DNA of 64,000 bases, from contig CM028330.1 of NCBI GenBank assembly GCA_016647705.1, positions 47,830,397-47,894,396 on the forward strand, read 5' to 3'. Numbering within the stretch: the first letter of the stretch is position 1; every line of letters starts with the position of its first letter. Positions 61,900 through 64,000 of the stretch are shown one piece after another. Below the pieces are notes generated by a model. That model made no database searches, had not been told where the DNA came from, and was given only the letters and a program-made list of their open reading frames with translations. The stretch is from Eucommia ulmoides. Taxonomy: Eukaryota > Streptophyta > Magnoliopsida > Garryales > Eucommiaceae. The translations under genes and the position numbers were made by a program.

Positions 61900-62280
61900 C
61901 ACTACAAGAAAAGGAAAATATCGCTTGGAACGCGCTCCAATTTGTTTCACAACATGTGGCACTTCTTGTGAGGCTTAAGGCATGAATTGAAAACTTAGTA
62001 AGCTTAGGAATTTTTGTTAAATGTAAGATCTATAGTCAATCTTTTAATATTACTTTAAGGCTGGTAACTATAAAATGTTTCAATCTTAAGTACTAATAGA
62101 TTGTATTCTTCATATTATTCTTGCAATTATATCATTATTGATGTAGACCTTAAATGTTAAGTAGAATGTCCTATTATATAATATGGTTAAATAGGAGAAA
62201 AGTAAATCCATTTGGTAACTTGATGTTCTAAATTGTTTCTAGTCAGTATTGGATTATGTAGATATAACATTTTGACTGCT
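61900..62280 (+). mobile_element. CACTA transposon end (terminus at 61900)
   Basis: The block starts CACTACAAGAAAAGGAAAAT, a textbook CACTA terminus, and is followed by CGCTTGGAACGCG. No opposite end (a CTTGTAGTG word) was found to the right within the window. The right limit is approximate. Confidence 0.45.
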
Positions 62281-63251
62281 TCGCAAAAAAATTATGCTAT
62301 ATTTTATAGCTTATTTTTATTAATATTTTATTTTATTTTATTTTTAGAAAATACAAAAATAGATAAAGAAAAATAAAAAAAGAAAAATGAAGGAAAAATC
62401 GAAATAAAGAAAAAAAGGGTTTAAAATATCAAAAAGGAAAAAAGGGAGGGAGTAAATGGAAATGAGAGAGAGAGAGAGAATAGGAAAGGGATTCGGAGGT
62501 TGGGGGGGGTGGGGGGACACTAGTTCTAGAGAAATGGTGGAGAGAGAGGAGAGAACCGTGGTGCCCACCTGCTTTTTTATCAGCCGAGTGTGGGTATGAG
62601 AGAGAGAGTGTGTGCGCGGTGGGGCCCCCTTGTTTTTTTTATCCTCCAATAGAAAGAGATGGAGAGAGAAGAAATAGTAGCCCCCTGCCCTATTTATCAG
62701 CGGCCAAAAAAAAAAAAAAAAAGAAGGGAAAAGACATGAGCCCTTCCCACCACGTGGCAGCCGCGAGAACAAAAAGAAAAGGGCGCGTGTTTTTTCAAAC
62801 ACCCAAGACCTAGAACCTTCGTTTTTGTCTTTTTTTTCTTCCAATTTTATCCTTTTCCTGTCCAATTTGGATTGAGTTTAAGCAGTCAGACTTAATTTTT
62901 AGGATTTCCTAAGTGTTTTTCACTCCCAATCTTTTCCTATAAATATGACCCTCCTCCTCCTAACTTATTCATTCAGAAATTTGAGAGAAAAATCCTTTAG
63001 AAAGTGATTTTCATAGAGAGCTTTTTCGGGAAGCCGTTTCCGAAAGAGAAAAAACCCAAGTATCGGGAATCTTGTCCACAACATGTATGTTTTCTGATTT
63101 TTAATTCGTTTTTATTGTTTCTTTCGTTTCTCGCAATTTAAATTCTTGTAAGTTTCTTTTCTTTTGTAATTGTCCGATGACTCGATGAAAATGCCAGGAT
63201 GAGGTTCTCTATTCTCAAATATGAACCTCTGAGTGTTAGACGAGGACACCT
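62281..63251 (+). mobile_element. Tat/Ogre-like LTR, partial, plus orientation
   Basis: Inverted relative to 34643-37200, it shares with that LTR a TTTTATTTTATTT edge, a GA-rich tract, CAATTTGGA, CACTCCCAATCTT, CCTATAAATATGACCCTCC (a TATA-like box), GTCCGATGACTCGATGAAAAT and GAGG.CACC near its 3' end. It stops where another LTR begins. Its left limit is approximate. Confidence 0.65.
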
Positions 63252-64000
63252 GGTAGCGCGCGAATACGCCGCTACTTTCACTCGCAAGTATACGAGGTCA
63301 AATTTTAGTATAGATCGGGAGAGTTAGGATTATCGTGTCTACCGGGATTGGTTTTGACTATTATTGAGTACCGCGTTTGTCATGACCTGACATTATCTAA
63401 GCAAAAATAAATGTGTTTAAAATTAATAATACTAATACTAAGTTAATTAATCTAATTAAATTAACTATACTAATACTATTATGAGATGTTTAGGGAAAGT
63501 ATTGCCTAGGGATTAACTTTTGTTTACAAAAACGTGTTTGGTCTCTTTTTAGTTTACGTTAACGGCGTTCGACTTATCCGACAATCTAAGTTCGTAAACT
63601 CCCTCGTCACCTCTCCCGAGTGTAAGACGAGGGATATAACGTAACTTCATGTCAACGAAGAAGTCTCCCTTAACGTATTAACGACCCTAGGTCATGTGAG
63701 TCTCGTCCCAATGTCATGGATTGCACACAATCCAACTCCCAACCAGGTTATTGGATCGTCGCGTTGTGTTTACTCTATCGACAATCTTAGTTCTTAAACT
63801 CCACTGCCACTTCTCCCGAGTGTAAGACGGGAGAATACATGACTTCGAGTCAACGAAGAAGTCCCCCTCAACATCTTAATGACCCTAGGTCACATGAGTC
63901 TTGCCCCAACGTCATCGATTGTACACAATCCAACTCCTTCACGGGTTATTGAATCGTGACGTTTGCTTACCCTAGTCCGAATCCGGGATTTGTCAAATCT
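63252..64000 (-). mobile_element. Gypsy LTR, reverse orientation, cut by the window edge
   Basis: From TGGTAGCG onward the sequence is the reverse complement of the 3' part of the LTR family at 18892/24792. Shared words, inverted, include GCTACTTTCAC.CGCAAGT, GTACCGCG, AAACGTGTTTGGTCTC and GTAAGACG. The rest lies beyond the window. It contains a 200-bp tandem duplication. Confidence 0.8.
63581..63980. repeat. 200-bp tandem duplication inside the terminal LTR
   Basis: A unit starting ACAATCTAAG (63581) recurs from ACAATCTTAG (63781) with the same internal order: CTCCCGAGTGTAAGACG, GTCAACGAAGAAGTC, ACGACCCTAGGTCA/ATGACCCTAGGTCA, CACACAATCCAACTCC, then GTTATTG.ATCG. Related LTRs elsewhere in the window carry only one such unit. 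Confidence 0.9.

Noticed and set aside
62344-62865. A 173-codon frame on the minus strand
   Set aside because: It reads through the GA/CT-rich part of an LTR antisense to that LTR. It is low-complexity Phe/Ser-rich and has no family resemblance.

Overview
This is nuclear DNA from a flowering plant, almost certainly a eudicot. It is AT-rich and full of transposons, and it carries one clearly intact, intron-rich host gene with GT-AG introns. That gene is a class-A auxin response factor of the ARF7/ARF19 clade at 48221-54960 (+). It has 13 coding exons and encodes 1062 residues with a complete B3 domain, ancillary domain, Q-rich middle region and C-terminal PB1 domain. I recognise no other intact host gene, no rRNA, no tRNA and no CRISPR. 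The species cannot be fixed from the sequence alone.

Left third (1-18.3 kb). A miniature LTR element (TRIM, 689-1042) has a perfect 5-bp target duplication. A solitary LTR-like block follows, then a 3-kb repeat block (about 3.1-6.2 kb) whose core is roughly 20 irregularly spaced copies of the short inverted repeat GTGTTACATTCAACAC. Next come a hAT-like MITE and a 4016-bp PIF/Harbinger DNA transposon (8451-12466) with TTA target duplications, a three-exon DDE transposase relic and a Myb/SANT partner ORF relic. A diverged pair of LTR-like direct repeats, two CACTA ends and a broken Ty1/copia pol fossil complete the region.

Middle (18.3-45.5 kb). This is a graveyard of LTR elements: a gag-only Ty3/gypsy element (18892-26198, target duplication CTATA) carrying an inverted solo LTR inside it; a tandem repeat of about 165 bp; a chromovirus-type gypsy pol fossil on the minus strand; a Tat/Ogre-like gypsy gag plus LTR on the minus strand; and a 7.6-kb Ty1/copia element on the minus strand (37852-45459, target duplication ATCTC) that has gag and an extra plant-transposon-type ORF but no visible pol. 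The two elements with paired LTRs have LTRs differing at roughly one base in ten by eye, which points to insertions some millions of years old.

Right third (45.5-64 kb). The ARF gene has a long leader with several short upstream ORFs, and two of its introns carry MITE-like insertions. Downstream lie two larger non-autonomous DNA elements, a 5'-truncated L1-type LINE tail (minus), a CACTA end, and at the edge two abutting LTRs belonging to the same families seen at 34.6-37 kb and 18.9-26 kb, each in the opposite orientation.

The genes do not form a pathway. The window is one auxin-signalling regulator set in nested transposon debris. The least explained structure is the hairpin-motif array at 4.1-5.65 kb.
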